From Anomaloglossus baeobatrachus (lineage: Eukaryota; Chordata; Amphibia; Anura; Aromobatidae): 64,000 bases of DNA. Position numbers and translations under genes: made by a program. The first letter of the stretch is position 1; each line of letters opens with the position of its first letter. Below are positions 36,693-49,968 of this stretch, one piece after another. The stretch lies in contig NW_027442041.1 in the NCBI RefSeq assembly GCF_048569485.1, positions 186,001 to 250,000 of the forward strand, read 5' to 3'. The notes under the pieces are model-generated. The model had not been told where the DNA came from and did no database searches. It saw nothing but the letters and a program-made list of their open reading frames with translations.

Positions 36693-37813
36693 AACCAGAA
36701 TTGGTTTGGGCCTCAAGTGGCACCCTGGCCTATGCCGGACACATCTTAGGGAGAGAGAGCGAGAGGGAGACAAACCCACGCCTACACAAGACATTTTGTC
36801 ACCCAAGCCAACCCTTGAAAAGGCTGCTTTGCAGAGCAAAAACAAGAAGAATGGTGCGTTTTGCAGCCGCCGCCCACTGCAATGAATCTGAATAACTCCT
36901 CCTTTAGGGCGCAAGCAACTCCCCTCCCCCTTGCAGTCTTTCCAATTCACGATACAAAAAGACGGACAGGACAGGTTGCCTGACTTTCCGTCACTGCCAC
37001 CCTTTGCAATCCTTACCCGTAGAAAGCCCTTTCATCATCCCCAAACCCTAATCTTTTCCCTTTCCTTCCCAGCCCCCAAACCCTGCCCTCTGTACCTTTC
37101 TCACCACCCGCTTCCCTTCTCCTGTCATCCCCCTACCACCCGGGAAAAAAAGAGATTGCCCCCTCCTTCCACTAGCCCACCCTCCCACCCAAAGAACAAC
37201 TTCTTCTGCGCAGCTTGTTTTCTAGGCAGCAGCGCTATTGTGATGTCATCGGGGGGCATTGTGACAAGCCGCCAGTGTTCCGTCTCTTCATGTTGTGCAC
37301 TGTTCAAACCGAAAATACATCAACAGGCAGGCTACAGAAAAGCTTACTAACAAAGGTTAGAGAGGGGCTTTCTCAGAGGGCTTTTTACAGTTTGTCTATT
37401 CCCAATTAGCCGGTTTAGTATACTTAATGAAAGTACTAATTCTTTCATAGGCCGCCCATTCTTAGTATTTGACGTTCAGGTAACAACAGGTAACTTTATT
37501 TGGAGTGGAAGCAGAGAGATAACACCAGATGCCAATTGTAGATCCTCTCACACCTGTGGTCACTGCAGCATCTGACTCCACTTTGTCCAAAAGGGATCTA
37601 TTCCATTCAATTACACATGATCTAGATTAGACTGACAACAAGATACTGCACGGGACATAGCAGAGTTGGTGAAGTTGAGTGGTGATGAGTTTGCTATTTG
37701 GATGAATAAAGCAAGTAAAAAGTGTGTTAGATAAAAATTCATTTCAATTCGCTAATCGGGCTAATATGAATCAGGTGAATCGAGTTCTGCTTTTGGAAAC
37801 TGGGTTAAGAAGG

Positions 37814-38000
37814 GGTGCACCGTTCCTGGAGGTACTGCAATACCAGGTCAATGCGTGGAGTGGACAGAGCAAGCTCTTTTTCCATCTCCCTGTTCTAAAA
37901 ATCCATTTAATATATGGTCCCCAGATAGGGGACGTATCAGATATTAAACTGATAAGAACAGATACTACACTTGATCTTAGCCAAAAGGCCGAGAAGCGAT
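37814..38000 (-). ncRNA. RNU2: U2 snRNA copy 28
   Basis: Consensus gene and flanks. Confidence 0.97.
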
Positions 38001-39121
38001 AACCAGAATTGGTTTGGGCCTCGAGTGGCACCCTGGCCTATGCCGGACACATCTTAGGGAGAGAGAGCGAGAGGGAGACAAACCCACGCCTACACAAGAC
38101 ATTTTGTCACCCAAGCCAACCCTTGAAAAGGCTGCTTTGCAGAGCAAAAACAAGAAGAATGGTGCGTTTTGCAGCCGCCGCCCACTGCAATGAATCTGAA
38201 TAACTCCTCCTTTAGGGCGCAAGCAACTCCCCTCCCCCTTGCAGTCTTTCCAATTCACGATACAAAAAGACGGACAGGACAGGTTGCCTGACTTTCCGTC
38301 ACTGCCACCCTTTGCCATCCTTACCCGTAGAAAGCCCTTTCATCATCCCCAAACCCTAATCTTTTCCCTTTCCTTCCCAGCCCCCAAACCCTGCCCTCTG
38401 TACCTTTCTCACCACCCGCTTCCCTTCTCCTGTCATCCCCCTACCACCCGGGAAAAAAAGAGATTGCCCCCTCCTTCCACTAGCCCACCCTCCCACCCAA
38501 AGAACAACTTCTTCTGCGCAGCTTGTTTTCTAGGCAGCAGCGCTATTGTGATGTCATCGGGGGGCATTGTGACAAGCCGCCAGTGTTCCGTCTCTTCATG
38601 TTGTGCACTGTTCAAACCGAAAATACATCAACAGGCAGGCTACAGAAAAGCTTACTAACAAAGGTTAGAGAGGGGCTTTCTCAGAGGGCTTTTTACAGTT
38701 TGTCTATTCCCAATTAGCCGGTTTAGTATACTTAATGAAAGTACTAATTCTTTCATAGGCCGCCCATTCTTAGTATTTGACGTTCAGGTAACAACAGGTA
38801 ACTTTATTTGGAGTGGAAGCAGAGAGATAACACCAGATGCCAATTGTAGATCCTCTCACACCTGTGGTCACTGCAGCATCTGACTCCACTTTGTCCAAAA
38901 GGGATCTATTCCATTCAATTACACATGATCTAGATTAGACTGACAACAAGATACTGCACGGGACATAGCAGAGTTGGTGAAGTTGAGTGGTGATGAGTTT
39001 GCTATTTGGATGAATAAAGCAAGTAAAAAGTGTGTTAGATAAAAATTCATTTCAATTCGCTAATCGGGCTAATATGAATCAGGTGAATCGAGTTCTGCTT
39101 TTGGAAACTGGGTTAAGAAGG

Positions 39122-39507
39122 GGTGCACCGTTCCTGGAGGTACTGCAATACCAGGTCAATGCGTGGAGTGGACAGAGCAAGCTCTTTTTCCATCTCCCTG
39201 TTCTAAAAATCCATTTAATATATGGTCCCCAGATAGGGGACGTATCAGATATTAAACTGATAAGAACAGATGAGATTCCATCCGCAAATTTCAGAAAACG
39301 GTCATCGGCCACCACACAAAAGCGCAGTGCCGCAGGTGATCGCCTCCCGAGCCCAGGAACCACCAGCCAAAAGGGGACGTAAGCACCAAAAGGCGCAACA
39401 ATCCCCAAGGCCGGCGGTTGTGCAAGCCCGGGCCCCTCCCAGCCAAGACCAAGGCAAACCCAATGAAGGGACTACACTTGATCTTAGCCAAAAGGCCGAG
39501 AAGCGAT
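39122..39507 (-). pseudogene. RNU2: U2 copy 29, split by a 199-bp insert
   Basis: Nt 38-187 at 39122-39271 and nt 1-37 at 39471-39507. A private G to A at 39553 touches the candidate PSE. Confidence 0.95.
39272..39470 (-). mobile_element. Insert in U2, group A, without A tail
   Basis: Starts CCCTTCATTGGG in U2 orientation and ends GCGGATGGAATCTC next to U2 ATCTG. Compared with the inserts at 13187 and 55164 it is shorter near its 3' side, where GGCC is followed by GATGACCGTTTTCTG. It has two CCTTTTGG cores (near 39367-39374 and 39386-39393, CCAAAAGG on the plus strand) echoing U2 stem-loop I. Confidence 0.75.
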
Positions 39508-40628
39508 AACCAGAATTGGTTTGGGCCTCGAGTGGCACCCTGGCCTATGCCGAACACATCTTAGGGAGAGAGAGCGAGAGGGAGACAAACCCACGCCTAC
39601 ACAAGACATTTTGTCACCCAAGCCAACCCTTGAAAAGGCTGCTTTGCAGAGCAAAAACAAGAAGAATGGTGCGTTTTGCAGCCGCCGCCCACTGCAATGA
39701 ATCTGAATAACTCCTCCTTTAGGGCGCAAGCAACTCCCCTCCCCCTTGCAGTCTTTCCAATTCACGATACAAAAAGACGGACAGGACAGGTTGCCTGACT
39801 TTCCGTCACTGCCACCCTTTGCCATCCTTACCCGTAGAAAGCCCTTTCATCATCCCCAAACCCTAATCTTTTCCCTTTCCTTCCCAGCCCCCAAACCCTG
39901 CCCTCTGTACCTTTCTCACCACCCGCTTCCCTTCTCCTGTCATCCCCCTACCACCCGGGAAAAAAAGAGATTGCCCCCTCCTTCCACTAGCCCACCCTCC
40001 CACCCAAAGAACAACTTCTTCTGCGCAGCTTGTTTTCTAGGCAGCAGCGCTATTGTGATGTCATCGGGGGGCATTGTGACAAGCCGCCAGTGTTCCGTCT
40101 CTTCATGTTGTGCACTGTTCAAACCGAAAATACATCAACAGGCAGGCTACAGAAAAGCTTACTAACAAAGGTTAGAGAGGGGCTTTCTCAGAGGGCTTTT
40201 TACAGTTTGTCTATTCCCAATTAGCCGGTTTAGTATACTTAATGAAAGTACTAATTCTTTCATAGGCCGCCCATTCTTAGTATTTGACGTTCAGGTAACA
40301 ACAGGTAACTTTATTTGGAGTGGAAGCAGAGAGATAACACCAGATGCCAATTGTAGATCCTCTCACACCTGTGGTCACTGCAGCATCTGACTCCACTTTG
40401 TCCAAAAGGGATCTATTCCATTCAATTACACATGATCTAGATTAGACTGACAACAAGATACTGCACGGGACATAGCAGAGTTGGTGAAGTTGAGTGGTGA
40501 TGAGTTTGCTATTTGGATGAATAAAGCAAGTAAAAAGTGTGTTAGATAAAAATTCATTTCAATTCGCTAATCGGGCTAATATGAATCAGGTGAATCGAGT
40601 TCTGCTTTTGGAAACTGGGTTAAGAAGG

Positions 40629-40815
40629 GGTGCACCGTTCCTGGAGGTACTGCAATACCAGGTCAATGCGTGGAGTGGACAGAGCAAGCTCTTTTTCCAT
40701 CTCCCTGTTCTAAAAATCCATTTAATATATGGTCCCCAGATAGGGGACGTATCAGATATTAAACTGATAAGAACAGATACTACACTTGATCTTAGCCAAA
40801 AGGCCGAGAAGCGAT
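40629..40815 (-). ncRNA. RNU2: U2 snRNA copy 30
   Basis: Consensus gene and flanks. Confidence 0.97.
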
Positions 40816-41936
40816 AACCAGAATTGGTTTGGGCCTCGAGTGGCACCCTGGCCTATGCCGGACACATCTTAGGGAGAGAGAGCGAGAGGGAGACAAACCC
40901 ACGCCTACACAAGACATTTTGTCACCCAAGCCAACCCTTGAAAAGGCTGCTTTGCAGAGCAAAAACAAGAAGAATGGTGCGTTTTGCAGCCGCCGCCCAC
41001 TGCAATGAATCTGAATAACTCCTCCTTTAGGGCGCAAGCAACTCCCCTCCCCCTTGCAGTCTTTCCAATTCACGATACAAAAAGACGGACAGGACAGGTT
41101 GCCTGACTTTCCGTCACTGCCACCCTTTGCCATCCTTACCCGTAGAAAGCCCTTTCATCATCCCCAAACCCTAATCTTTTCCCTTTCCTTCCCAGCCCCC
41201 AAACCCTGCCCTCTGTACCTTTCTCACCACCCGCTTCCCTTCTCCTGTCATCCCCCTACCACCCGGGAAAAAAAGAGATTGCCCCCTCCTTCCACTAGCC
41301 CACCCTCCCACCCAAAGAACAACTTCTTCTGCGCAGCTTGTTTTCTAGGCAGCAGCGCTATTGTGATGTCATCGGGGGGCATTGTGACAAGCCGCCAGTG
41401 TTCCGTCTCTTCATGTTGTGCACTGTTCAAACCGAAAATACATCAACAGGCAGGCTACAGAAAAGCTTACTAACAAAGGTTAGAGAGGGGCTTTCTCAGA
41501 GGGCTTTTTACAGTTTGTCTATTCCCAATTAGCCGGTTTAGTATACTTAATGAAAGTACTAATTCTTTCATAGGCCGCCCATTCTTAGTATTTGACGTTC
41601 AGGTAACAACAGGTAACTTTATTTGGAGTGGAAGCAGAGAGATAACACCAGATGCCAATTGTAGATCCTCTCACACCTGTGGTCACTGCAGCATCTGACT
41701 CCACTTTGTCCAAAAGGGATCTATTCCATTCAATTACACATGATCTAGATTAGACTGACAACAAGATACTGCACGGGACATAGCAGAGTTGGTGAAGTTG
41801 AGTGGTGATGAGTTTGCTATTTGGATGAATAAAGCAAGTAAAAAGTGTGTTAGATAAAAATTCATTTCAATTCGCTAATCGGGCTAATATGAATCAGGTG
41901 AATCGAGTTCTGCTTTTGGAAACTGGGTTAAGAAGG

Positions 41937-42123
41937 GGTGCACCGTTCCTGGAGGTACTGCAATACCAGGTCAATGCGTGGAGTGGACAGAGCAAGCTCT
42001 TTTTCCATCTCCCTGTTCTAAAAATCCATTTAATATATGGTCCCCAGATAGGGGACGTATCAGATATTAAACTGATAAGAACAGATACTACACTTGATCT
42101 TAGCCAAAAGGCCGAGAAGCGAT
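41937..42123 (-). ncRNA. RNU2: U2 snRNA copy 31
   Basis: Consensus gene and flanks. Confidence 0.97.
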
Positions 42124-43244
42124 AACCAGAATTGGTTTGGGCCTCGAGTGGCACCCTGGCCTATGCCGGACACATCTTAGGGAGAGAGAGCGAGAGGGAG
42201 ACAAACCCACGCCTACACAAGACATTTTGTCACCCAAGCCAACCCTTGAAAAGGCTGCTTTGCAGAGCAAAAACAAGAAGAATGGTGCGTTTTGCAGCCG
42301 CCGCCCACTGCAATGAATCTGAATAACTCCTCCTTTAGGGCGCAAGCAACTCCCCTCCCCCTTGCAGTCTTTCCAATTCACGATACAAAAAGACGGACAG
42401 GACAGGTTGCCTGACTTTCCGTCACTGCCACCCTTTGCCATCCTTACCCGTAGAAAGCCCTTTCATCATCCCCAAACCCTAATCTTTTCCCTTTCCTTCC
42501 CAGCCCCCAAACCCTGCCCTCTGTACCTTTCTCACCACCCGCTTCCCTTCTCCTGTCATCCCCCTACCACCCGGGAAAAAAAGAGATTGCCCCCTCCTTC
42601 CACTAGCCCACCCTCCCACCCAAAGAACAACTTCTTCTGCGCAGCTTGTTTTCTAGGCAGCAGCGCTATTGTGATGTCATCGGGGGGCATTGTGACAAGC
42701 CGCCAGTGTTCCGTCTCTTCATGTTGTGCACTGTTCAAACCGAAAATACATCAACAGGCAGGCTACAGAAAAGCTTACTAACAAAGGTTAGAGAGGGGCT
42801 TTCTCAGAGGGCTTTTTACAGTTTGTCTATTCCCAATTAGCCGGTTTAGTATACTTAATGAAAGTACTAATTCTTTCATAGGCCGCCCATTCTTAGTATT
42901 TGACGTTCAGGTAACAACAGGTAACTTTATTTGGAGTGGAAGCAGAGAGATAACACCAGATGCCAATTGTAGATCCTCTCACACCTGTGGTCACTGCAGC
43001 ATCTGACTCCACTTTGTCCAAAAGGGATCTATTCCATTCAATTACACATGATCTAGATTAGACTGACAACAAGATACTGCACGGGACATAGCAGAGTTGG
43101 TGAAGTTGAGTGGTGATGAGTTTGCTATTTGGATGAATAAAGCAAGTAAAAAGTGTGTTAGATAAAAATTCATTTCAATTCGCTAATCGGGCTAATATGA
43201 ATCAGGTGAATCGAGTTCTGCTTTTGGAAACTGGGTTAAGAAGG

Positions 43245-43431
43245 GGTGCACCGTTCCTGGAGGTACTGCAATACCAGGTCAATGCGTGGAGTGGACAGAG
43301 CAAGCTCTTTTTCCATCTCCCTGTTCTAAAAATCCATTTAATATATGGTCCCCAGATAGGGGACGTATCAGATATTAAACTGATAAGAACAGATACTACA
43401 CTTGATCTTAGCCAAAAGGCCGAGAAGCGAT
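43245..43431 (-). ncRNA. RNU2: U2 snRNA copy 32
   Basis: Consensus U2. Its upstream flank is the only one with a length change: one CTC of CTCCTCC is missing near 43637, giving a 1305-bp unit. It also has A to T at 44086. Confidence 0.97.
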
Positions 43432-44549
43432 AACCAGAATTGGTTTGGGCCTCGAGTGGCACCCTGGCCTATGCCGGACACATCTTAGGGAGAGAGAGCG
43501 AGAGGGAGACAAACCCACGCCTACACAAGACATTTTGTCACCCAAGCCAACCCTTGAAAAGGCTGCTTTGCAGAGCAAAAACAAGAAGAATGGTGCGTTT
43601 TGCAGCCGCCGCCCACTGCAATGAATCTGAATAACTCCTTTAGGGCGCAAGCAACTCCCCTCCCCCTTGCAGTCTTTCCAATTCACGATACAAAAAGACG
43701 GACAGGACAGGTTGCCTGACTTTCCGTCACTGCCACCCTTTGCCATCCTTACCCGTAGAAAGCCCTTTCATCATCCCCAAACCCTAATCTTTTCCCTTTC
43801 CTTCCCAGCCCCCAAACCCTGCCCTCTGTACCTTTCTCACCACCCGCTTCCCTTCTCCTGTCATCCCCCTACCACCCGGGAAAAAAAGAGATTGCCCCCT
43901 CCTTCCACTAGCCCACCCTCCCACCCAAAGAACAACTTCTTCTGCGCAGCTTGTTTTCTAGGCAGCAGCGCTATTGTGATGTCATCGGGGGGCATTGTGA
44001 CAAGCCGCCAGTGTTCCGTCTCTTCATGTTGTGCACTGTTCAAACCGAAAATACATCAACAGGCAGGCTACAGAAAAGCTTACTATCAAAGGTTAGAGAG
44101 GGGCTTTCTCAGAGGGCTTTTTACAGTTTGTCTATTCCCAATTAGCCGGTTTAGTATACTTAATGAAAGTACTAATTCTTTCATAGGCCGCCCATTCTTA
44201 GTATTTGACGTTCAGGTAACAACAGGTAACTTTATTTGGAGTGGAAGCAGAGAGATAACACCAGATGCCAATTGTAGATCCTCTCACACCTGTGGTCACT
44301 GCAGCATCTGACTCCACTTTGTCCAAAAGGGATCTATTCCATTCAATTACACATGATCTAGATTAGACTGACAACAAGATACTGCACGGGACATAGCAGA
44401 GTTGGTGAAGTTGAGTGGTGATGAGTTTGCTATTTGGATGAATAAAGCAAGTAAAAAGTGTGTTAGATAAAAATTCATTTCAATTCGCTAATCGGGCTAA
44501 TATGAATCAGGTGAATCGAGTTCTGCTTTTGGAAACTGGGTTAAGAAGG

Positions 44550-44736
44550 GGTGCACCGTTCCTGGAGGTACTGCAATACCAGGTCAATGCGTGGAGTGGA
44601 CAGAGCAAGCTCTTTTTCCATCTCCCTGTTCTAAAAATCCATTTAATATATGGTCCCCAGATAGGGGACGTATCAGATATTAAACTGATAAGAACAGATA
44701 CTACACTTGATCTTAGCCAAAAGGCCGAGAAGCGAT
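44550..44736 (-). ncRNA. RNU2: U2 snRNA copy 33
   Basis: Consensus gene and promoter. Confidence 0.97.
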
Positions 44737-45857
44737 AACCAGAATTGGTTTGGGCCTCGAGTGGCACCCTGGCCTATGCCGGACACATCTTAGGGAGAGA
44801 GAGCGAGAGGGAGACAAACCCACGCCTACACAAGACATTTTGTCACCCAAGCCAACCCTTGAAAAGGCTGCTTTGCAGAGCAAAAACAAGAAGAATGGTG
44901 CGTTTTGCAGCCGCCGCCCACTGCAATGAATCTGAATAACTCCTCCTTTAGGGCGCAAGCAACTCCCCTCCCCCTTGCAGTCTTTCCAATTCACGATACA
45001 AAAAGACGGACAGGACAGGTTGCCTGACTTTCCGTCACTGCCACCCTTTGCCATCCTTACCCGTAGAAAGCCCTTTCATCATCCCCAAACCCTAATCTTT
45101 TCCCTTTCCTTCCCAGCCCCCAAACCCTGCCCTCTGTACCTTTCTCACCACCCGCTTCCCTTCTCCTGTCATCCCCCTACCACCCGGGAAAAAAAGAGAT
45201 TGCCCCCTCCTTCCACTAGCCCACCCTCCCACCCAAAGAACAACTTCTTCTGCGCAGCTTGTTTTCTAGGCAGCAGCGCTATTGTGATGTCATCGGGGGG
45301 CATTGTGACAAGCCGCCAGTGTTCCGTCTCTTCATGTTGTGCACTGTTCAAACCGAAAATACATCAACAGGCAGGCTACAGAAAAGCTTACTAACAAAGG
45401 TTAGAGAGGGGCTTTCTCAGAGGGCTTTTTACAGTTTGTCTATTCCCAATTAGCCGGTTTAGTATACTTAATGAAAGTACTAATTCTTTCATAGGCCGCC
45501 CATTCTTAGTATTTGACGTTCAGGTAACAACAGGTAACTTTATTTGGAGTGGAAGCAGAGAGATAACACCAGATGCCAATTGTAGATCCTCTCACACCTG
45601 TGGTCACTGCAGCATCTGACTCCACTTTGTCCAAAAGGGATCTATTCCATTCAATTACACATGATCTAGATTAGACTGACAACAAGATACTGCACGGGAC
45701 ATAGCAGAGTTGGTGAAGTTGAGTGGTGATGAGTTTGCTATTTGGATGAATAAAGCAAGTAAAAAGTGTGTTAGATAAAAATTCATTTCAATTCGCTAAT
45801 CGGGCTAATATGAATCAGGTGAATCGAGTTCTGCTTTTGGAAACTGGGTTAAGAAGG

Positions 45858-46044
45858 GGTGCACCGTTCCTGGAGGTACTGCAATACCAGGTCAATGCGT
45901 GGAGTGGACAGAGCAAGCTCTTTTTCCATCTCCCTGTTCTAAAAATCCATTTAATATATGGTCCCCAGATAGGGGACGTATCAGATATTAAACTGATAAG
46001 AACAGATACTACACTTGATCTTAGCCAAAAGGCCGAGAAGCGAT
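45858..46044 (-). ncRNA. RNU2: U2 snRNA copy 34
   Basis: Consensus gene and flanks. Confidence 0.97.
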
Positions 46045-47165
46045 AACCAGAATTGGTTTGGGCCTCGAGTGGCACCCTGGCCTATGCCGGACACATCTTA
46101 GGGAGAGAGAGCGAGAGGGAGACAAACCCACGCCTACACAAGACATTTTGTCACCCAAGCCAACCCTTGAAAAGGCTGCTTTGCAGAGCAAAAACAAGAA
46201 GAATGGTGCGTTTTGCAGCCGCCGCCCACTGCAATGAATCTGAATAACTCCTCCTTTAGGGCGCAAGCAACTCCCCTCCCCCTTGCAGTCTTTCCAATTC
46301 ACGATACAAAAAGACGGACAGGACAGGTTGCCTGACTTTCCGTCACTGCCACCCTTTGCCATCCTTACCCGTAGAAAGCCCTTTCATCATCCCCAAACCC
46401 TAATCTTTTCCCTTTCCTTCCCAGCCCCCAAACCCTGCCCTCTGTACCTTTCTCACCACCCGCTTCCCTTCTCCTGTCATCCCCCTACCACCCGGGAAAA
46501 AAAGAGATTGCCCCCTCCTTCCACTAGCCCACCCTCCCACCCAAAGAACAACTTCTTCTGCGCAGCTTGTTTTCTAGGCAGCAGCGCTATTGTGATGTCA
46601 TCGGGGGGCATTGTGACAAGCCGCCAGTGTTCCGTCTCTTCATGTTGTGCACTGTTCAAACCGAAAATACATCAACAGGCAGGCTACAGAAAAGCTTACT
46701 AACAAAGGTTAGAGAGGGGCTTTCTCAGAGGGCTTTTTACAGTTTGTCTATTCCCAATTAGCCGGTTTAGTATACTTAATGAAAGTACTAATTCTTTCAT
46801 AGGCCGCCCATTCTTAGTATTTGACGTTCAGGTAACAACAGGTAACTTTATTTGGAGTGGAAGCAGAGAGATAACACCAGATGCCAATTGTAGATCCTCT
46901 CACACCTGTGGTCACTGCAGCATCTGACTCCACTTTGTCCAAAAGGGATCTATTCCATTCAATTACACATGATCTAGATTAGACTGACAACAAGATACTG
47001 CACGGGACATAGCAGAGTTGGTGAAGTTGAGTGGTGATGAGTTTGCTATTTGGATGAATAAAGCAAGTAAAAAGTGTGTTAGATAAAAATTCATTTCAAT
47101 TCGCTAATCGGGCTAATATGAATCAGGTGAATCGAGTTCTGCTTTTGGAAACTGGGTTAAGAAGG

Positions 47166-47352
47166 GGTGCACCGTTCCTGGAGGTACTGCAATACCAGGT
47201 CAATGCGTGGAGTGGACAGAGCAAGCTCTTTTTCCATCTCCCTGTTCTAAAAAACCATTTAATATATGGTCCCCAGATAGGGGACGTATCAGATATTAAA
47301 CTGATAAGAACAGATACTACACTTGATCTTAGCCAAAAGGCCGAGAAGCGAT
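47166..47352 (-). ncRNA. RNU2: U2 snRNA copy 35, variant A99U in the Sm site
   Basis: Plus-strand base 47254 is A instead of T, so U2 nt 99 is U and the Sm site reads UUUUUU instead of AUUUUU. The leading purine of the Sm site is strongly conserved in Sm-class snRNAs, so Sm-ring assembly may be weakened. Copy 43 has the same change. The rest of the gene is consensus. Confidence 0.95.
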
Positions 47353-48473
47353 AACCAGAATTGGTTTGGGCCTCGAGTGGCACCCTGGCCTATGCCGGAC
47401 ACATCTTAGGGAGAGAGAGCGAGAGGGAGACAAACCCACGCCTACACAAGACATTTTGTCACCCAAGCCAACCCTTGAAAAGGCTGCTTTGCAGAGCAAA
47501 AACAAGAAGAATGGTGCGTTTTGCAGCCGCCGCCCACTGCAATGAATCTGAATAACTCCTCCTTTAGGGCGCAAGCAACTCCCCTCCCCCTTGCAGTCTT
47601 TCCAATTCACGATACAAAAAGACGGACAGGACAGGTTGCCTGACTTTCCGTCACTGCCACCCTTTGCCATCCTTACCCGTAGAAAGCCCTTTCATCATCC
47701 CCAAACCCTAATCTTTTCCCTTTCCTTCCCAGCCCCCAAACCCTGCCCTCTGTACCTTTCTCACCACCCGCTTCCCTTCTCCTGTCATCCCCCTACCACC
47801 CGGGAAAAAAAGAGATTGCCCCCTCCTTCCACTAGCCCACCCTCCCACCCAAAGAACAACTTCTTCTGCGCAGCTTGTTTTCTAGGCAGCAGCGCTATTG
47901 TGATGTCATCGGGGGGCATTGTGACAAGCCGCCAGTGTTCCGTCTCTTCATGTTGTGCACTGTTCAAACCGAAAATACATCAACAGGCAGGCTACAGAAA
48001 AGCTTACTAACAAAGGTTAGAGAGGGGCTTTCTCAGAGGGCTTTTTACAGTTTGTCTATTCCCAATTAGCCGGTTTAGTATACTTAATGAAAGTACTAAT
48101 TCTTTCATAGGCCGCCCATTCTTAGTATTTGACGTTCAGGTAACAACAGGTAACTTTATTTGGAGTGGAAGCAGAGAGATAACACCAGATGCCAATTGTA
48201 GATCCTCTCACACCTGTGGTCACTGCAGCATCTGACTCCACTTTGTCCAAAAGGGATCTATTCCATTCAATTACACATGATCTAGATTAGACTGACAACA
48301 AGATACTGCACGGGACATAGCAGAGTTGGTGAAGTTGAGTGGTGATGAGTTTGCTATTTGGATGAATAAAGCAAGTAAAAAGTGTGTTAGATAAAAATTC
48401 ATTTCAATTCGCTAATCGGGCTAATATGAATCAGGTGAATCGAGTTCTGCTTTTGGAAACTGGGTTAAGAAGG

Positions 48474-48660
48474 GGTGCACCGTTCCTGGAGGTACTGCAA
48501 TACCAGGTCAATGCGTGGAGTGGACAGAGCAAGCTCTTTTTCCATCTCCCTGTTCTAAAAATCCATTTAATATATGGTCCCCAGATAGGGGACGTATCAG
48601 ATATTAAACTGATAAGAACAGATACTACACTTGATCTTAGCCAAAAGGCCGAGAAGCGAT
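48474..48660 (-). ncRNA. RNU2: U2 snRNA copy 36
   Basis: Consensus gene and flanks. Confidence 0.97.
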
Positions 48661-49781
48661 AACCAGAATTGGTTTGGGCCTCGAGTGGCACCCTGGCCTA
48701 TGCCGGACACATCTTAGGGAGAGAGAGCGAGAGGGAGACAAACCCACGCCTACACAAGACATTTTGTCACCCAAGCCAACCCTTGAAAAGGCTGCTTTGC
48801 AGAGCAAAAACAAGAAGAATGGTGCGTTTTGCAGCCGCCGCCCACTGCAATGAATCTGAATAACTCCTCCTTTAGGGCGCAAGCAACTCCCCTCCCCCTT
48901 GCAGTCTTTCCAATTCACGATACAAAAAGACGGACAGGACAGGTTGCCTGACTTTCCGTCACTGCCACCCTTTGCCATCCTTACCCGTAGAAAGCCCTTT
49001 CATCATCCCCAAACCCTAATCTTTTCCCTTTCCTTCCCAGCCCCCAAACCCTGCCCTCTGTACCTTTCTCACCACCCGCTTCCCTTCTCCTGTCATCCCC
49101 CTACCACCCGGGAAAAAAAGAGATTGCCCCCTCCTTCCACTAGCCCACCCTCCCACCCAAAGAACAACTTCTTCTGCGCAGCTTGTTTTCTAGGCAGCAG
49201 CGCTATTGTGATGTCATCGGGGGGCATTGTGACAAGCCGCCAGTGTTCCGTCTCTTCATGTTGTGCACTGTTCAAACCGAAAATACATCAACAGGCAGGC
49301 TACAGAAAAGCTTACTAACAAAGGTTAGAGAGGGGCTTTCTCAGAGGGCTTTTTACAGTTTGTCTATTCCCAATTAGCCGGTTTAGTATACTTAATGAAA
49401 GTACTAATTCTTTCATAGGCCGCCCATTCTTAGTATTTGACGTTCAGGTAACAACAGGTAACTTTATTTGGAGTGGAAGCAGAGAGATAACACCAGATGC
49501 CAATTGTAGATCCTCTCACACCTGTGGTCACTGCAGCATCTGACTCCACTTTGTCCAAAAGGGATCTATTCCATTCAATTACACATGATCTAGATTAGAC
49601 TGACAACAAGATACTGCACGGGACATAGCAGAGTTGGTGAAGTTGAGTGGTGATGAGTTTGCTATTTGGATGAATAAAGCAAGTAAAAAGTGTGTTAGAT
49701 AAAAATTCATTTCAATTCGCTAATCGGGCTAATATGAATCAGGTGAATCGAGTTCTGCTTTTGGAAACTGGGTTAAGAAGG

Positions 49782-49968
49782 GGTGCACCGTTCCTGGAGG
49801 TACTGCAATACCAGGTCAATGCGTGGAGTGGACAGAGCAAGCTCTTTTTCCATCTCCCTGTTCTAAAAATCCATTTAATATATGGTCCCCAGATAGGGGA
49901 CGTATCAGATATTAAACTGATAAGAACAGATACTACACTTGATCTTAGCCAAAAGGCCGAGAAGCGAT
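49782..49968 (-). ncRNA. RNU2: U2 snRNA copy 37
   Basis: Consensus gene and flanks. Confidence 0.97.

Noticed and set aside
43667-44311. 214-codon frame near copy 32
   Set aside because: It is the common 139-codon spacer frame lengthened by a single base change at 44086 that removes a stop.
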